A stretch of DNA of 64,000 nucleotides from Nannochloropsis salina CCMP1776 (taxonomy: Eukaryota > Sar > Eustigmatophyceae > Eustigmatales > Monodopsidaceae), in the NCBI GenBank assembly GCA_004565275.1, contig SDOX01000005.1:108051-172050 (forward strand). Direction: 5' to 3'. Below, piece after piece: positions 53,742 through 64,000 of the stretch (its first letter is position 1; each line of letters opens with the position of its first letter). The notes under the pieces are model-generated. The model ran no database searches and was not told the origin of the DNA. It saw only the letters and a program-made list of their open reading frames with translations. A program made the translations under genes and the position numbers.

Positions 53742-54457
53742 CTTGAAGGAAACAAATGCAAAAATGTACGCCGCAAAAGAGCCGACTTTCCATATTTGTA
53801 ATACTGCCCGGTCGTCACTGACAGTCCAGGAAAGGATATCGATCATCTACTCCGTTTTTTCGCATCACTTAATTTGTTGTTTATACATAGGGCATGAAGA
53901 AAAGCTGTAATATACTCTGCTTTTCGAGTCTGAAATATCTTGGTCACTGCCTGCCAAACATCGTGAGTACCCCCCAACGCCAGTCGCGCAATGATATGTT
54001 CCAACCATGTGCGTACTTTTACGTACTGCCGAGTAAAAACCTGTAAAAGGGTGTGGGCACTGATAAGAATATCATTGTACGCAGCTATGATCAGCATTCA
54101 TGTGCCCTTACTGGTTGCACTTTTGGGAGGCGTATCGGACGAAATACTTGACTAGTGGCATGTGGCCCATGCGCATATGCCCTAGCCGTTGCCCCCTGCA
54201 GCTTGGAAAGACACGAAATGCATAATTTACCGAGATTTTGCTGGAGACAGGGATAATTCTAATCTGGAAGACAATATCTCTCTTGGAATTCTACAACAGC
54301 TTGCGAGTGCTATGTACTTTTTTTGTGGGTTGCCGGCTCGCGAGTATCTTTGTCTGGAAGGGGGATATCGAGAGGTCAGACTGTTTCTTACTTGGCACTG
54401 TTATTGACTGAAAACCATTCGCGTACTTTTTCGACCCCGAAACATATTATTACATAC
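53742..54457. other. Intergenic between SSL1 and PNPOx-like genes
   Basis: AT-rich; no convincing frame. Contains SSL1 3' flank and the promoter of the next plus-strand gene. Confidence 0.5.
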
Positions 54458-55566
54458 ATGTTATCTTCGTTTTCATACAGGACTCCCTGCATGCCTGTCC
54501 ATTTTCTCCGTAATTCTTTACTGTGCTCAGTCTCACACACCGCCACCACGCTGCTTTGCGCCTTACCCGTCCTTCGGGCAACTTTCGTCGCCCCTGTCCG
54601 CAACATAGCATTTCTTCATTCTCCTTTCAACCGATTTCCCACAAGTTTGACGCCTATGGCCACCATGAGAGCAGCGGAAATCGGAGAAGGCGATATAGGA
54701 CAGGCCCGCTCCTTGTCGCCCACTGCCTCAAATGCTGACGACGCATCTCACGGAACTAGGGGTGAAAAGAAGCCACAGTGGGTCCTGAACCTCGGCATTT
54801 CTATGGCCCGGAACAATCGAGACGCACACAGCCGCTACATTCAGCTTGCTACGGTAGGATTTGGGTCGGACGACCCCTCCGTCATCAAACCTTTCGTCCG
54901 TACTGTTGTCTTTCGAGGCTTTTACAGTGGTATGGACCCGCAGGACAAGGTAAGCAGAGTAAATGAATTCTTTCTCATATTATCTCGTCGCTTCTCTGTG
55001 GTAATTTTCCTGTATGCGCGTGCAATCTATGGTTGGGCAGACAAGCCCCCTATCCCCTACTGAATTTCCATTCCCATCTTTGCTCACGCTGGTTACCGCC
55101 AAAGCACCTGCTTAAAATCATAACGGATGCCCGCAGCGAGAAGATACCGCAGTTGACCCTACATCCCGACGCGGAGATTGCTTGGTATTTCGTCAAGACT
55201 CGGGAGCAGTATCGGCTGCGAGGCCGCGTGGAAATTGTGACGCCCACGAGCAAAGACCGCCATTTACAGGCAGCACGGAAACAGCAATGGAACAATTTAT
55301 CTGAGAGCGCCCGTGCGCAATTTCTGTGGCCGTATCCCAAGCAGCCATCGCCTCTCGATCAAGATCCGAGTGTTTTTTCTCCAGACATTCCACCGACACT
55401 CGCAAGTGCCCCCCCAGAGACCTTCTGTTTGCTGTTGGTCCGAGTCTCGGAAGTGGACCATTTGGAGTTGAAGGCATCCCCGCAACGGCGCACGGTGCAC
55501 GCGCGGAGAAAGGGTCAAGAGAAGGGGGAGGAAGGGGACTGGGAAGTGACGAAGGTGAATCCTTAA
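54458..55566 (+). CDS. Pyridoxamine-5'-phosphate-oxidase-like FMN-binding protein (Alr4036 type)
   Basis: Two exons, 54458-54949 and 55105-55566, phase 0, 317 residues. Conserved blocks: SRYIQLATVGF, RTVVFRGFY, HLLKIITDARSEKIPQL (across the intron), AEIAWYFVKTREQYRLRG, SESARAQFLWPYPKQP, EVDHLELKASPQRRTVH, and the C-terminal WEVTKVNP. This is the split-barrel FMN-binding PNPOx-like family found in cyanobacteria, plants and algae. The blocks match the Alr4036-type group better than true PdxH, so the substrate is not established. The N-terminal 65 residues are hydrophobic/Ser/Arg rich with Phe-x-Pro and look like an organelle transit peptide. A downstream start at MATMRAAEIGEG would give the mature-like protein. 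Which start is used cannot be told here. Confidence 0.85.
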
Positions 55567-56646
55567 CACGAATCCGGAGTGAACGCTCCCAAAGAAAGCC
55601 CCATTACCTCTCGGTAGAGGACTATGGTCTTTTCGCCTGTGCTCCTTAGATACTTGTTTCTTCTCTGGATATACATTGTTGCTCTTCTCCACGGGTGGTC
55701 TGGACAGAGGGAGATGCCGAACGCATCGCGTGATTCTTGTGGTGGAGGAAAAAAGAGATCCCCTGGCTTGCCTCCCCTGTTGCAACGCTTCCAGTGTTCT
55801 ATAGCACCTGTAGCATCTTCCAAGCAAGATGATATGACCTCGCTGACAAGCAACGGTCCGGGAAATTGTCGAAAATTGGGGGTTTTGTGGGTCCCGACTG
55901 TCGTGGAGGCGAGGTCGTTCGGGGAACTAGCAAAAAGGATCAAGGCGCATTGAAAAAGAAAACCAGAGAAAACAACGAAAAACACCGAAACTAAACATGA
56001 ACAATTTCAATGCATGGCTGTGACCCTTCTCTTCTTGTCGCGTTTCCAAGCTATTACATGATTTAATCCCCAAACGTACATCCCTTTATGCACCCAAGTC
56101 TCGTTGGGTACGGCGCAACGGTCGAAGCTTCCTCTCAGACACTTGCCCCTTTACGGACTCTGCCGCATTTCCTTTCATTCCACTCGGAATATTTGGGAAA
56201 CATTCAGGGTGGCAGAGGCGCACTCGTTCAGGCCTCTCCCCTCTCGCGCGCACGTTTCATACATTGTGACGGCCCCCAGGCCCGCCACTACGCTGTGTGT
56301 CTCGCAATCATCTATCTTGTACAGGTACTGACACACACGCATACACGCATACACATCCCTCCTCATTAAACCCTTTCCCACCCGTTCCCTCCTTCCTTTC
56401 CCCCTCGTTTGAGACCTCGGCGCGTGCTCCCCCCCGGCTCGCCGATCAGTTCTGTGCTCCGCATTTCCAATTATACTCTCAAGTGACCGCACCCATGAAG
56501 GCCCTGTCCTACATCGTACTAGACAACATCCGCTCTTCCTCGACCCTTTTCCAGCTCCGCCCTTGCCACCGCATGGCATCCTATGCCTCCTCCTCTTGGG
56601 CCTTCAATCACGACCGTCGCCCTCGCTACCACCCTCCCCCCATCCC
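55567..56646. other. Convergent 3' region, no gene resolved
   Basis: Open frames exist on both strands (55624-55953 plus, 55563-55985 minus) but neither has a family motif or clear splice logic. Likely 3' untranslated and intergenic sequence. Confidence 0.4.
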
Positions 56647-59600
56647 TCACACCCGCAAGGCACGTTTGGAAGGTTGGACAGGCAGGGCGTCGGTGTCCTT
56701 CATCGGCGCAGGCCCGCCCGAGGCCGCTCGAATGGCAATGGGGGAGATGGCGTCAGGTTGCAGGGGCGTCTTCCATTCTAAGGGAGGGAGGGAGGGAGGG
56801 AGGGAGGGAGGGAGGAGGGAGAGCAAAGAGGGAGAGCGTCCGAGGGCGACCCCAACAGAGGAAAAAAGGATTGAAAAGGTGAGAGAGGCAGAAATGAGGG
56901 AAAGTGCCCTGGATGGAGGGAGAAAAAAGAGGGAGAACGGGGAAGAAGGGAGGGAGGTCACGTACCGCTGACAGGTTTGGCGTTCCCACCGGGACCGTAA
57001 ATCCGAAGGACATAGCTGAATGGGCCGGCGGCTGGTGTCGGTAGCCAGTTGCCTGACGACGACCACAAGGGACGGGAGGAAGGGGGAAAAGGGAGGGAGG
57101 ATGACACGGCGTGAGTTATCAGTCGCATGTCGACCACCGCCGCCATAACGCGCACCCTCACCCACCTTCCTTCCCTTGCCCGGGGGGATCCGTCTGCAGA
57201 AAGATTTCCAAAGATCCGTCATTGTTGAACTTCAAGTTGGGATCGGTGCTTTGGATCGAGTAACGGTCAAGGGCATTCGGCACCAAGGTACGCCCCGGGA
57301 GGGAGTAGGCCGTCACCGACCAGAAGCCCGCACCCTCCTGAGGAGAGGGATGGAGGGAGGGAGGGAGGGAGGAATGAGTGAGGGGAGTGAGGGACAGAGG
57401 GTGGAGGGGAGGACGAGCGGGTGACCTACCTGGTTGACCCCTGGAATCTTGTTCTTGTCGAATTTAAGGATGTACGAGTCGCCGGGTAGGGCGTCGGGGA
57501 AGTCTTTGGCGAAGGCTTCCGTCTCCCAAGCAGAGGGCGTGAAGACGCCGTTCTCGCCAATCACGGAGCAGACGGCGTGCTGTTCGTAGTTGAGTACGTC
57601 GAAGTAGCCTGAGGAGGGAAGNNNNNNNNNNNNNNNNNNNNNNNNNNNNNNNNNNNNNNNNNNNNNNNNNNNNNNNNNNNNNNNNNNNNNNNNNNNNNNN
57701 NNNNNNNNNNNNNNNNNNNNNCCCTCCCTCCCTCCTCCCTCTCTCTTTCCCTTTTTGATCCCTCTCCCTCTTTCCCCGTCCTTCCTCCCTCCCTCCCTCC
57801 CTCCCTCCCTCCCTCCCTCTTCACCTTCCTCCAGCTTGTCCGTGCCCGCAAAGATGGCGGCGTTAGCCGGGTCGTACATAAAGTCGTACCCTTCCTTAAC
57901 TCCTTTCTGCATGGCCAGCAGAATTTTGGGCGGGAAAAGCGTCGGTTCGGAAAAATCCACGTACTGGCCGGCTTTCACACCGAGGGGCGCCATGTCTTCG
58001 ATGAACTTGGTCTCGTTCCTGGAGGACGCGTGGGGAGGAGGGAAGGGAGGGAGGGAGGGGGGAAGGGAGGGAGGGAGGAGAGAAGGTTGAAAGAGCTTTG
58101 CGTGAGACGGCCGGCGGCGGTTGGGTGGGGCGGTGGAGGAGGAGGTCGGGAATCGGGAGGGAGGGCGGGAGGGAGGGCGGGAGGGTGGAAATTTACCCCT
58201 TGTGGATTTTGACATAGGGCAGGGCCCAGTTCAGAAAGTTGATCCACTCCAAGTCGTCGCCGCCCTTGAGCAAGCTGTCGTTCCACTTGTAGAACGCCGG
58301 GAGGGGCGTGGTGGGCTTGGGCGTGAGGGTGGTGTCAGGTCCAATCTGGGGGAGCAAAAAGTCGGGGAGGGGGGTGACCTGCGGGAGGAGGGGAAGGAGG
58401 GCAGTGCCCACGAAATATGCATAATTAGGTAGGACGCTACTTTTTTAGCTAGCATGGCTCCTTCCTCCCGCTTCATTTCGCCCTTTCCTTTTATTCTTTC
58501 CCCTCTCTCCTTCCTTCCCTCCCTCCCTTCCCTCCCTCCCTCCTCCGTGACCTTGAACTTAGCAAGAAGCTCCTTCGCCGCCGCCACATCCGCCGGTCCT
58601 GTGATGGGGCCGACACGGGCTTGCACGCGCGTGAAATCCGAGTCCGAGTACAGAATGTTCTAGAAGGCCCAGGGAGAAAAGGAAAGAAGGAGGAGGGAAG
58701 GAGGATGGGGGAGGGAGTTTGAATACAGGGCCGCAAGTCCGGGGGGGGGCTACAAGGGTAAGCATGCGAGGAGCAAAAATGCGTCAACTCGCGCAATATG
58801 ACATGGGTGGGTGGGAGGGGTAAAGCTTGAAGTCACCTTAAACATCCCGCCCGGGTCGGTCTTAAGCTTGGTCGCCGGGCTTTGGATGTAGTAGAAGGCA
58901 GAGACGCCTTTCATTCCGCTGTACGGTGATGGGCATGATGATTAATGTGTAATTTCTCAATCTCTCTTCACGTTCCTGTATTCACACGCAAGACGAGATC
59001 ATCGCCGTTGATCTTACTCGTCCTCCTTCCCTCCCTCGTTCCCGCCCTCCCACCCTCCCTCCCTTTTCCACGCCCCCACAGCCTCTCCGCCCTCCCTCAT
59101 CCTTTACCTCATGCGGGTGCCCACGTAGTCTGTCTCGTACCCTTTCAAGTGCGTCACCTGCACAGACATGTAGCGATTCTTCTTGTCCGGCTGGGGCACG
59201 GTCAGGACGATAGGCTGCAGTGCCAAGAGGGAGACAAGAGGGATCAGGCGGAGGAGATAAGTGGTTTTGACAGCCCCCATACATTCTTAGGGATGTGCCG
59301 TTTTCGCATACATCGTTAATGTCCGGTGTCTAACCGCTGCGAGCTTCTCTCCCGCCCTCCCTCCCTCCCTCCTTCCCTCCTTCCCTCTATCTCCCCCCTC
59401 CTCCCTTCCCTCCTTCCCTCTATCTCCCCCCTCCTCCCTTCCCTCCTTCCCTCTATCTCCCCCCTCCTCCCTTCCCTCCTTCCCTCCCGGCTTACGTTGT
59501 CCCGAGTGTCGAGCCAGGCAGTGGCCGTCAAGAAATCAACATTGGCATTGCGCGCAGTCGACTGTGAAGGTTAAAGCGTATCAAAGAAGGGAAGGAGATG

Positions 59601-60051
59601 TCAGACGAGGAGTTGACCTGAGGCAGAACATGTACTCAACGTACCTTGGCATCTGGCAGCTTGTCTTGAATGAAAAATTGATTGAAATGGTACGGGGGAC
59701 CCCTGGAAATGATATCCTACGAGTAGAAACAAATCAAAGAGCTTAATATGTGCCAGTTAGGAGGAAAGAGCAATGCCGAGACGGCCGTTCAGAGCACCGG
59801 AATGCGATCCTCTTCCTTTTTGTCTCGCCCCACTAGGTCGCCCTTTCTTTGCCCCTCACTCATCCATCACGTACCGCATACATCTGACGATACGTGAGCA
59901 TGGTCGGGTATGTATAAATATAGCCCGTGCGCGTCAAGTTCTGGGCGTCGAAGGCACTCAATGCCGACGCACCAGGCGCCCCCGCCAACAAGGACAGCGC
60001 CGCCGTGACCACCAGCCCGGAAGCAGTACGAAACAAGGCAGATGGTAACAT
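56647..60051 (-). CDS. Secreted DUF1254/DUF1214 domain protein
   Basis: Twelve exons: 60051-59875, 59716-59645, 59561-59496, 59214-59108, 58918-58837, 58659-58552, 58378-58197, 58018-57825, 57608-57430, 57337-57166, 57052-56966, 56777-56647; 1557 nt, 518 residues, phases exact. Signal peptide: FRTASGLVVTAALSLLAGAP. DUF1254 part: TGYIYTYPTMLTYRQMY, NANVDFLTATAWLDTRDN, VLTVPQPDKKNRYMSVQVTH, TDYVGTRMR. DUF1214 part: GFWSVTAYSLPGRTLVPNAL, RYSIQSTDPNL, NNDGSLEIFLQTDPP, NWLPTPAAGPFSYVLRIYGP. The family is common in bacteria (periplasmic or secreted) and scattered in algae and giant viruses; its biochemical role is unknown. The phase of exons 8 and 9 joins across the N gap, so no coding sequence need be missing. 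Bacterial-type family in many small exons suggests old transfer followed by intron gain (inference). Confidence 0.88.
57622..57721. other. 100-base assembly gap (N run) in an intron
   Basis: Lies in the intron between exons 8 and 9 of the DUF1254/DUF1214 gene. Flanked on the plus strand by purine-rich DNA on the left and (CCCT)n on the right. Confidence 0.95.
59380..59490. repeat. 33-bp minisatellite, about three copies
   Basis: Unit contains CTATCTCCCCCCTCCTCCC followed by TTCCCTCCTTCCCT. Repeats head-to-tail in intron 3 of the DUF1254/DUF1214 gene, directly after donor AAC|GTAAGC at 59496. Confidence 0.9.
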
Positions 60052-61647
60052 TTTCAACAAGATCTGCTGTTTATGTTATATATAGTCGTACAACAAAACA
60101 TTGATTAGAACATGAAATCGAGTGAGGGATAGCGCCGCGGAGGGGACGCGAGGTCTGTGCCGATACGTGCCACGAGGCCAGTTGGGGCAAATCTTCACCA
60201 CAAAAACATTTGTTGGCCGTGACATTAAGAGTTCAATACATGGCGCTCCCTACACTTGCCTGACAATCAAGGGAGACACAATCGTTTCATCCGTCTTTTC
60301 GCTCGAAGCCTCGCCTGCCACCTGGGCAAAGCCATTGCCACCACCATGTCGAACCCCGGACACGTCAACAACATGCCATGGCTCGCGAAACACAATTCCA
60401 AAAACCCGGTCCACGACGCGCGTGGCATAGGTACAATTCGAAAAAGACAGGATGTATGGACATCATGGAGGGTAAAGGACAAATGGAGTACAAAAATGAT
60501 CAGGAAACTGGGGGAAGGGCATAGCATACAGCGCGTCCTTGGCCCTGCCTACAACAGCTTCCATTCCCGATCAGCATTTTACGCCTGTACGACAAAGTAC
60601 GTGGCCACAGCACTGCAAGAGACAATGCATGCTACTCGAAGACGCGGAGGAAAGCATGCAGTTGCCCGTGGACACCGTGCTGGGCATGGAAATGGCTGCC
60701 GCCCGCGTAGAAGAAATTTCAGAAGCGGTCGATTCCTCTGCAAACAAGATCGCTACGTCCGCCCAAAACGAAAGTCGCCCAAATCCCACCCAAAAAATGT
60801 TCCGTTTGTCCACCATGTCCCCATTTTCCATGTCACGACGTCGGATAAAGTCAAGTGCTCGCTTGGGTCGTAGAGATTTGCCGTGTTGGGCTTCGTTCCC
60901 ATTGGTCATTCTTCTCGTTGTGAATTAGGAGCGGCGCTGCCATTTTTGGACCCGAAGCCCAACCACAATCTGTTGTCAGCATCTGCAACAGCGGAAACGA
61001 CCGCCCAAAATAACACCAATATGGAAAGCAACTTTCTCCTTCACTTTTGGAAGAACCAAGCTCACCAGAAAAATGCCATGCTGATTGTCTGACCATTCAT
61101 AAAATTTAAAAACAAAACAAAAGATATTGAAAAGAAGGACGAAGAGAAACTCAATTATGACCAGACCAGAGAGTTTCGGGCTTGCGCGTTCCTTTTTTCA
61201 TCTTTGTCGCTTCGCTTGCCCCTACTGCTACCTTGCCTTCACTGCTGCCGCCGCAGCTGCTGCTGTAAATACTCCATGAATCACTTGCTTTCAGTCCGAC
61301 ACATCTCTTTGTGCCTCCCAACCGGCATCGGTGCCACTTTCAATTTATCCACTATCCCTCCATACTCACACCCTCGTAATGGTCTTTCCTTAAATCAATC
61401 GGCGTCCCTGCTCCATTTCTTTCTTCCCCATTTTGGAGCGGCACCATATCAGGCATCGCCTCTCCCCCGTCCTTTTCCTTCCGTGCCGATCCGCTTCTGC
61501 CATTTCTCATCCTTTACCATCCCACAAAACACCCAAGACCTCGGTTCACAGTCACCTTCTGCGCGCCCCTCCTCTCCCATCCACGTCTGCTTCAACCACT
61601 CCGAATCTCTTTTCCTTCCCGCCCGCCCTCCCTCCCTTCCTGTGCTC
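60052..61647. other. Intergenic region 3' of fibrillarin; coding status unclear
   Basis: Contains the DUF1254 gene promoter and the fibrillarin 3' flank. Around 60540-60930 both strands are open: plus includes LLEDAEESMQLPVDTVLGME, minus includes KRALDFIRRRDMENGDMVDK. Either could be a small gene; neither shows a known motif. Confidence 0.35.
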
Positions 61648-63409
61648 TTACTTCTTGGTCTTCGGAGCCGGTCGGTACGTGGCAACCACCACTGCGTGAT
61701 CTCGCTCGTACGGTTCAAGCGTCAGCTGTTCCAAGGGTTTGAACTTCTCTTCTTGAAGCTTCTTCACCTGAGTGGGAGAGATAAGGACGTGAGCGAAGGG
61801 GGGGGACGTGGAAGGAATTTGAGTTGAGCAGACGAAACGAAGAAAGCTTGGATAAGAAGGCAAGGAAGAGATGACACATTAGAAAAAGATCTACCAAGAA
61901 AACATGATGCAGTCACATGAAGGCGGAAACTTTCGGCAAAGGATGGAGGAGGGGCACGAGGGATGGGAAGGAGGAGGAGGGGCACGAGGGATGGGAAGGA
62001 AGAGGAGGAGTCTGAAGAAGAAGGGAGAGAAGAGCCAACGAGGCAAGGCAGGGAGGACAATAAAAGAAAAAGGAGGCAAACAGAGGAGGCTGGAGTAGGC
62101 AAGCCGCACCTCTTTTTGAAAGACAGCCTCCGGGGCGGCGGTGGAGTCGATGCAGGAGGCTTTGATGGAGATAACGACGTGCCCGCCGTTCTTGAGGAAG
62201 TAATGGGAGTTCAACGAGACAATACGGGCTTGGTCTGGCTGTGCCACGTCCGCAAAAATCGTGTCCACCATGCCGACTGCATAGCGAGGGAACAGAAAGA
62301 GAGAGAGGGTCAGCGTCATTGTGGAAGGCGCAAGCCAGAAGCAAAGTCGACAGAGAATGTCCCGCCCTTCCCCCCCGCCTCCCCCCACGCCCTCCCCCCC
62401 GCCCTCCCCCCTCGCCCTCCCCCCGCCCTGACCTAGCATCCGGTACTTCAAAGGGTGCCGCGCGTCCTCCACAATGGGAATCACATTGGTCCGAAGCTTG
62501 GCCATGTTGATCAGATCCCGCCCCGGCCGGTGGGAGAACTCCACCGCGTAGACACAACCTGCGGGGCCGACAATGTCCGAGACGTGGCTGACGGTCGTCC
62601 CGCTCGCGGCGCCCAGGTATAGGACCTTGCTCCCCGGTTTCATCCATATATGATCCACCCCGCCCAAGATGGCAGCGGCCAATTTGGAGCGGAAAGGGTT
62701 CCAGACCCGGTATTCTAGCTTCGTGGCCACGCCCTCCGGTCCCGGGGGCCCTTCCACCTGGATGCGTTTCTCGCCGTACACGTCTTTGCCGGGCGTGCTG
62801 TTCAAGGTCACCAGGGCATCCTCTTTACTCCGGGCAATGAACACGCCCTCATGACGATGGGCTTCGATGATCACCTTGGCCCCCCCTTTCATCCCCCCTC
62901 CCCCTCGCCCTCCCCCTCGCCCTCCCCCTCGCCCTCCCCCCCGTCCTCGAGGAGCTCCCCGGCCCCCTCCACGACCACCTCGCGCCCCTCCCCTCCAAAG
63001 CCACGACCGCCCCCGCCTCTCCCGCCCCCACCAAAGCCTCCTCCACCACGACCTATCACATTGAGAATTAAGGGAAGGGGAAAAAGTAGAGTTTGGGACT
63101 CAGATGGGGCCTTGTGGTTTTGATTTGGGGTTTTCTCACCGGCGCCGTGAGAGTTGCTACGTAGACACGCTTTACTGATAGCAAGAACCCGATCGCACCA
63201 AACAACAGCAATTTTTTGAGTTCAGGCACAATATTCAGTCTCCTCGTATGGACATTCAAGGAAAAGAAATTCGTTCCATCCATCGGAAAGGGAGTTCAAG
63301 GCCACAGGGTCATATGGAAGGGAGAGGAGCGTAGCGTACCTCGACCGCCTCCACCACCGCCGCGAAAGCCCCCCCCTCCACGCCCACGGCCACCTCCTCT
63401 GCTCATCAT
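61648..63409 (-). CDS. FBL: Fibrillarin (Nop1), snoRNP 2'-O-methyltransferase
   Basis: Four exons: 63409-63340, 63052-62433, 62276-62110, 61767-61648. The N-terminus is Gly/Arg-rich ([20 protein letters not shown], then [20 protein letters not shown]), the typical GAR domain. The methyltransferase core is clear: [39 protein letters not shown]-binding [69 protein letters not shown], and C-terminal [15 protein letters not shown]. Role: nucleolar box C/D snoRNP 2'-O-methylation of rRNA. Within exon 2 the GAR frame and the catalytic frame differ by one base near 62980, in G-rich DNA (70 nt from the acceptor where 71 are expected), suggesting a missing base in the assembly or an unusual local splice. 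Confidence 0.93.
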
Positions 63410-64000
63410 GATGATCCCTTTACAGCTGTTTCCACACTATTCTCGTGGAGATCTGTGCGTCAGGCCCGAGGGGGAGAAGAGTGATGAGGGGTGGTCACGA
63501 ATGGATAGTCGAGAGGTTGGGGGGCGACGAGGCAAGAGGTTAGGATGATGGATGACCCGGGCACGAAATTTAAACACACAGAGACAAACAAATTGTTTCC
63601 ATGGATTTGCATGCAAATGAATTGGCATCCACACCCAGTCGCCTAATTCGGTCGAGTGGTCATGGCTTGACTCTCTCCAATTCCTCCATTTCGCTTCTTT
63701 GTTCGTAAGATACTTTCCGCCCGCCCTCCCTCCCTCCCTCCCTCCCTCCCTCCCTCCCTCCCTCCCTCCCTCCCTCCCTCCCTCGATGGAGGAGAGGGGG
63801 TGACGCGTCGTCCTGCCACTTTTGTGTGGCACCCTTTAAGATACCACCACATCCACCAGCTTTTTCACATGTGCATGCGAGACACACATTGCATGAGGGA
63901 CGCGAGAAGGGAAGAAAGCGCGGAGGTGTCGTGTAAGACGCTTTAGTGTTGCATCATCCGTCCTCTCTCAGCCACAGAAAAAGCCCTGGGGGGCGGCAGA
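63410..64000. other. Upstream of fibrillarin; long CCCT tract
   Basis: Fibrillarin promoter side, then a (TCCC)n tract of about 15 units at 63723-63784. No gene is supported up to the window edge. Confidence 0.5.

Noticed and set aside
120-63784. CRISPR array or bacterial operon interpretation of the repeats
   Set aside because: Repeats are simple tetranucleotide microsatellites without spacers; genes are spliced and individually spaced.
1-64000. Transposons, retroelement remnants, rRNA or tRNA genes
   Set aside because: No reverse transcriptase, transposase, terminal-repeat pair, rRNA block or tRNA cloverleaf was recognised by eye; a covariance or profile search would be needed to exclude small ones.

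Overview
The window reads as nuclear DNA of a compact, GC-rich unicellular eukaryote. It has many short GT-AG introns and typical eukaryotic genes (kinesin, NIMA-type kinase, TFIIH p44, fibrillarin, PrimPol, TMX3-like oxidoreductase, TRP channel), spaced about 3 kb apart. Very abundant (TCCC)n/(GGGA)n repeats, gene density, alternative oxidase, a GT61 enzyme and a DUF1254/DUF1214 protein together suggest a photosynthetic stramenopile, most likely a eustigmatophyte of the Nannochloropsis/Microchloropsis type. That identification is inference from gene content and repeat style. Two 100-base N runs (18358-18457 and 57622-57721) are assembly gaps.

Layout. 1-872 (-): start of a persulfide dioxygenase with a phosphatase-like N-terminal domain. 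1809-4141 (-): alternative oxidase, 7 exons. 5028-5966 (-): unknown protein. 6742-9855 (-): type II membrane GT61 glycosyltransferase. 10395-11801 (+): acidic unknown protein. 12165-14597 (-): NEK-like kinase. 15319-19660 (-): TRP-like cation channel. 20692-25835 (+): kinesin-14. 26098-28633 (-): PrimPol. 28630-30800: poorly resolved. 30809-32183 (-): radical-SAM-like protein. 33322-34140 (+): unknown. 35091-37799 (-): large disordered protein. 38616-40350 (-): multi-pass membrane protein. 41642-44358 (-): TMX3-like protein. 44696-47179 (+): CCDC61/VFL3-like protein with a C-terminal membrane anchor. 47805-52073 (-): CHAT plus NB-ARC plus STAT-type SH2 exons, possibly one gene. 52434-53741 (+): TFIIH p44. 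54458-55566 (+): PNPOx-like FMN protein. 56647-60051 (-): secreted DUF1254/DUF1214 protein. 61648-63409 (-): fibrillarin.

Genes are independent transcription units on both strands, with several head-to-head pairs sharing short upstream regions (9856-10394, 19661-20691, 32184-33321, 44359-44695, 52074-52433). No operon-like functional grouping is visible. Exon boundaries come from splice consensus plus reading-phase bookkeeping. For the alternative oxidase, GT61, PrimPol, radical-SAM-like, TMX3-like, CCDC61-like and DUF1254 genes the phases close exactly.

The most interesting signals are the apparent CHAT-NB-ARC-SH2 composite gene and a recurring intron layout: (GGGA)n right after the 5' splice site, often with (TCCC)n just before the 3' splice site of the same intron, so that the intron ends could base-pair.
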